Shown here in pieces: positions 61,321 to 64,000 of a DNA stretch of 64,000 nt; the stretch's first letter is position 1; each line of letters begins with the position of its first letter. The DNA lies in contig NC_088920.1 of assembly GCF_038396675.1 (NCBI RefSeq), positions 65,548,501 through 65,612,500 of the forward strand, read 5' to 3'. The DNA is from Hydra vulgaris. Taxonomy: Eukaryota; Cnidaria; Hydrozoa; Anthoathecata; Hydridae. Both the position numbers and the translations under genes were made by a program. The notes beneath the pieces are model-generated. The model was not told where the DNA came from and ran no database searches. It was given only the letters and a program-made list of their open reading frames with translations.

Positions 61321-61353
61321 AAACTAACCTTAACTCCCACCCCTAGTTTTTTA

Positions 61354-62380
61354 AATGCATTTTGGTATTTCTAAAATTAATTTTTTTCTGAAGCACATTA
61401 ATTTAAAATGTTTTATGAAAAATTTTTTTGAAAAAAAAACAAATTTTGCCTGAGATATAAGGCTTCAGACAAAAACTGTTTCGCTAAGTCCTACTGTCCT
61501 GATTTTTACCACTGTACCCAGAGGCGGATCCAGTATTTTTTGGTCTTTGAGATCATGGCCTCCGATTTTTGCGGGAAAATTTTTTTTTTTCCAGAAATGT
61601 TTTTCTTTGGCAGATATAATAAGGAAGGTATTAGTTAACTCCTGTAACTAAAACAATTAAAATGACCTGATTACTTTAAACCAAAACTGAATACTTTTTA
61701 ACAAAATGATAGTTTACTTGTCTTTTATGACTTTTAATCATGACTAAAACCCTGACCGAACCCTTATCCTCAGTCGATGTATTTAAATTTAATTCTTGGT
61801 ATTCCTATTGCCTGTCAATGTATTTATGTCAAATAATACACACACCATTATCGTATAAATTTATCTCTATATTTAAATCAACAAAATATTTGTGGTTGTT
61901 AAAATGTTTTGGCCTGCAAAAAAATTGGAGGTTGATATTTGAAAATGAAAACGACAAATTTAATTTAATGTGGTTTAATTTAATTTAATGAGAAAATTAA
62001 TTTAATGAGGTTAGGCGTCTAACTATTAAGTTTTCGCCCCTTTTGGTTTATGTTTAAATTAATTTCTTAAATCACTATAACACTATTATTCCAGCTATAA
62101 TGCGTACGATTAATTATAGTTAATTATAAATAGAAGTTAATTAACTATTACAATTATTTAACCGCTTATTTAATAGAAAAAATTAAAAAAAAGTCTGGAC
62201 ATTTTCTAATACTTAATTGACTATAACAACCTCTTAATGCTATTAAATTTTAGAATTCCGAACGGGTATATATAAGTTGTTTGTTTAAAATTAAAAAGTA
62301 CCAAAATGAAAAGATTAACAGTTTAAAATAAGTTTTAATTTTTTTCAAAATAAAACTAAAATTGAGTGAAACAACTTTAA
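61354..62380. other. Spacer
   Basis: AT-rich; no supported gene. The open stretch 61740-61988 looks like chance. Confidence 0.5.
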
Positions 62381-64000
62381 GAGAATATAGATGCGGATGT
62401 TGTTTCAAAAGATTGGATAAAGTAAAAAGTAAGCGTGGAATATAAAGAGTTTTTTTAGAAACGAAGTTGAGGTTCCTTAATGAAATCAAGAAATAATCAA
62501 CAAAAACAAAAATACTATTGAGCTTGGAACACATTGCTGTGCTGCCTGTATTGAAAGAGCACGGAGAAAGGAGAATGAGGAAATAAATTCACCGTTAAGT
62601 AGATTTATAGAGACTCAGTCGTTTGATTTTCAAACAACGAATCTTGAGTCGTCTGAAACACTTGAAACAAATCAAATATCAGCTTGCCACCGATTATTGA
62701 ACAAAATGAACAAATATAAATAAAGTCTTCAAAAAGTTTTCTAGTTGAGTTTAAAAAAGAATTAGTAGAGCTAAAAAAAAGCGAAGGAATGAGCGAAAAA
62801 AATACATCAATTTTGGTGGATATACCTCGAACAACTGCTTCTCATCGCTTTTGTTTCGTATGTCACATTAATAACTCTTCAAAAAATTTTAAATTCTCTT
62901 CAGGGAAAAGCATTATTGACGCTTATGTCCAAAAAAAAATTCTTATACCTGCTGGATCAAGATGCTGCGGAGAGCATTTGAATGAAGTTGGATTATTAAA
63001 CAATGAAGCTTTAAATCAGCTGATTGTTGTTAAAAAGAATGTGAAACTAAATGCATCAGAAGTTAAATCTTTACTAAAGATGTTTCGATATTACGCTCAG
63101 CATAGCAGTTTATTTTCAAAGTTTTCTGATATTTCAAAACTACCTGATTCTATTTTCCAGCGAACTACTGGATTCAATAGACAACAGTTTGAAGAACTAA
63201 GTGGAGATTTGATTTTACTCAGAAACACCAGTAGTAGATCTAAATCTCAAGTTCTAGCCATTTTTCTGTATTGGCTAAAAACTGGCCTTGATCATATTAG
63301 CTGTCGACGGAACTTACTGTTATTGTCAAAAGAGCAGCAACAACTATTTTCAACGAAAAACATTCAGCGTACAGAAAAAACACATTGTTAAACCTTTTTT
63401 ATTTTCTATATCAAATGGAAAAATTGTCGATGCATTTGAACTTCACGAGGCAAACAAAAAATGATGCTTGAATTATGAATGATGTGCTTCTAGGCGACCA
63501 AAATCTTAGAAAATTGCTTCATCCTGGTGACATTATATGACTTGATAGAGATTTTTGAGACAGTCTTGATAAGTTAAAAAATACTTATACTTTGGAGCCA
63601 AAAATGCCTGCATGTGTAGAAATTGTTCAAAAACAATTGACAACATTACAAGCTAATCAATCTAGAATGATTACCAAGTGTCCTTGGGTTATCGAAGTTA
63701 CAAATTCATTTCTAAAAACATCTTTTAGAGCCTTGGATAAAGTGCGCAATAAATGTTTGCCTCACACACTCACCGACTACAGAATTGCAGCATCCCTTAT
63801 TAATAGATTTTTCAAGCGTCTTTACTCAGACACGGATGGCAAAGAAAAAATTATTAATAGCATGAAAGTAAAACTTCATTTAGAAAATAGTTTGGAAAAG
63901 CTGTTCAAAACTGAAAAACTAAACAAAAAGAGTTTGTTTGTAAACATTGAAGCAACACTTGTACTTTGTTTTCCTAAATTGCCTGAAGAAATAATAAAAA
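62380..64000 (+). pseudogene. DDE_4-type (Harbinger-like nuclease) transposase, cut by window end
   Basis: The N-terminal part from 62390 has Cys pairs (RCGCCFKRL, then GTHCCAACIERARRKENEE) with frame breaks. The open stretch 62789-63391 continues with RFCFVCHINN, GSRCCGEHLNE (zinc-binding residues) and a helical region KLPDSIFQRTTGFNRQQFEE. After 63391 the frame changes; the nuclease domain reads LGDQNLRKLLHPGDI, LDRDF, then QLTTLQANQSRMITKCPWVI and LPHTLTDYRIAASLINRFFK, like DDE_Tnp_4 proteins (DRGFRD; TxEAN-SR-VTK-RWVVE). At least three in-frame TGA codons interrupt it (63471, 63538 and 63556 area); the one in DRDF-TGA-DSL is at a usual Arg (CGA) site. Not functional. Confidence 0.7.

Larger units (their letters stand above)
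59006..61345. mobile_element. hAT-like non-autonomous element with inverted repeat arrays
   Basis: An 8-bp target duplication GTTTTTTA flanks it (58998-59005 and 61346-61353). The ends are TAGTGTTGTGA and, inverted, TAGGGGTGGGA (8 of 11 match). An 8-bp duplication and TAGGGGTG ends are hAT features. Subterminal arrays of a 30-bp unit occupy both sides in opposite orientation. The 1.5-kb centre (59455-60965) has no ORF. Confidence 0.82.

Noticed and set aside
62250..62534. Minus-strand ORF of 94 codons
   Set aside because: It is opposite the Cys-rich N-terminal part of the plus-strand transposase and has AT-rich, low-information content.
63460..63565. In-frame TGA codons of the DDE_4-type ORF as further selenocysteines
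   Set aside because: They are several, not at Cys positions of the family, and accompanied by frameshifts; decay explains them better. No SECIS context is visible before the window end.

Overview
The window reads as AT-rich animal DNA. It has spliced genes with short exons and long AT-rich introns, many tRNA-derived SINEs, several LINE lineages, Ty3/gypsy remains, and nested DNA transposons (mariner, pogo-like, hAT-like, DDE_4-type). The gene content and the repeats resemble a cnidarian genome such as Hydra. That assignment is inference; no diagnostic marker gene is present.

Three host loci can be rebuilt by splicing. (1) An RNA-binding protein gene on + at 4316-6333 has four exons whose junction phases all agree. 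It encodes one C-terminal RRM with an intact RNP2 (IFVGSL) and RNP1 (KGYGFVSF), DAZ/Boule-like in its details. (2) A methionine sulfoxide reductase A gene on - at 35070-23685 shows three exons. Its catalytic Cys codon is replaced by in-frame TGA, and three tandem SECIS-like hairpins lie in the region just downstream of the stop. This is the strongest finding: a probable selenoprotein MsrA. (3) A ferritin locus on - at 57193-55932 is broken by frameshifts, a SINE and a deletion, and keeps an IRE-like CAGTGT motif upstream of its ATG.

Layout. 0-1.4 kb: decayed minus-strand coding relic with an in-frame 78-bp repeat, and a folded-back SINE head. 4.3-6.3 kb: RRM gene with huge (TA)n tracts in its first intron. 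6.9-10.5 kb: complete-ended DNA transposon with a broken transposase. 11.4-12.7 kb: second transposase-like relic on -. 13.4-21.6 kb: a LINE split by a 6.7-kb TA-flanked element, which itself contains a 258-bp MITE and a 3.6-kb pogo-like transposon with a nearly intact four-exon transposase. 21.9-23.0 kb: another LINE. 23.3-35.1 kb: the MsrA gene; its second intron carries a 29-bp satellite of more than 40 copies and a LINE. 36-46 kb: SINE, gypsy and LINE debris. 46.6-48.3 kb: MITE and mariner relic. 48.6-55.6 kb: SINEs, an unrecognised ORF with hydrophobic segments, LINE fragments, and a perfect 160-bp palindrome between TA tracts. 55.9-57.3 kb: ferritin pseudogene. 59.0-61.3 kb: hAT-like element with inverted arrays of a 30-bp unit. 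62.4-64.0 kb: DDE_4-type transposase pseudogene cut by the window end.

The host genes do not form one pathway. MsrA (oxidised methionine repair) and ferritin (iron storage) both bear on oxidative stress, but nothing here links them. Most of the window is transposon sequence at various stages of decay.
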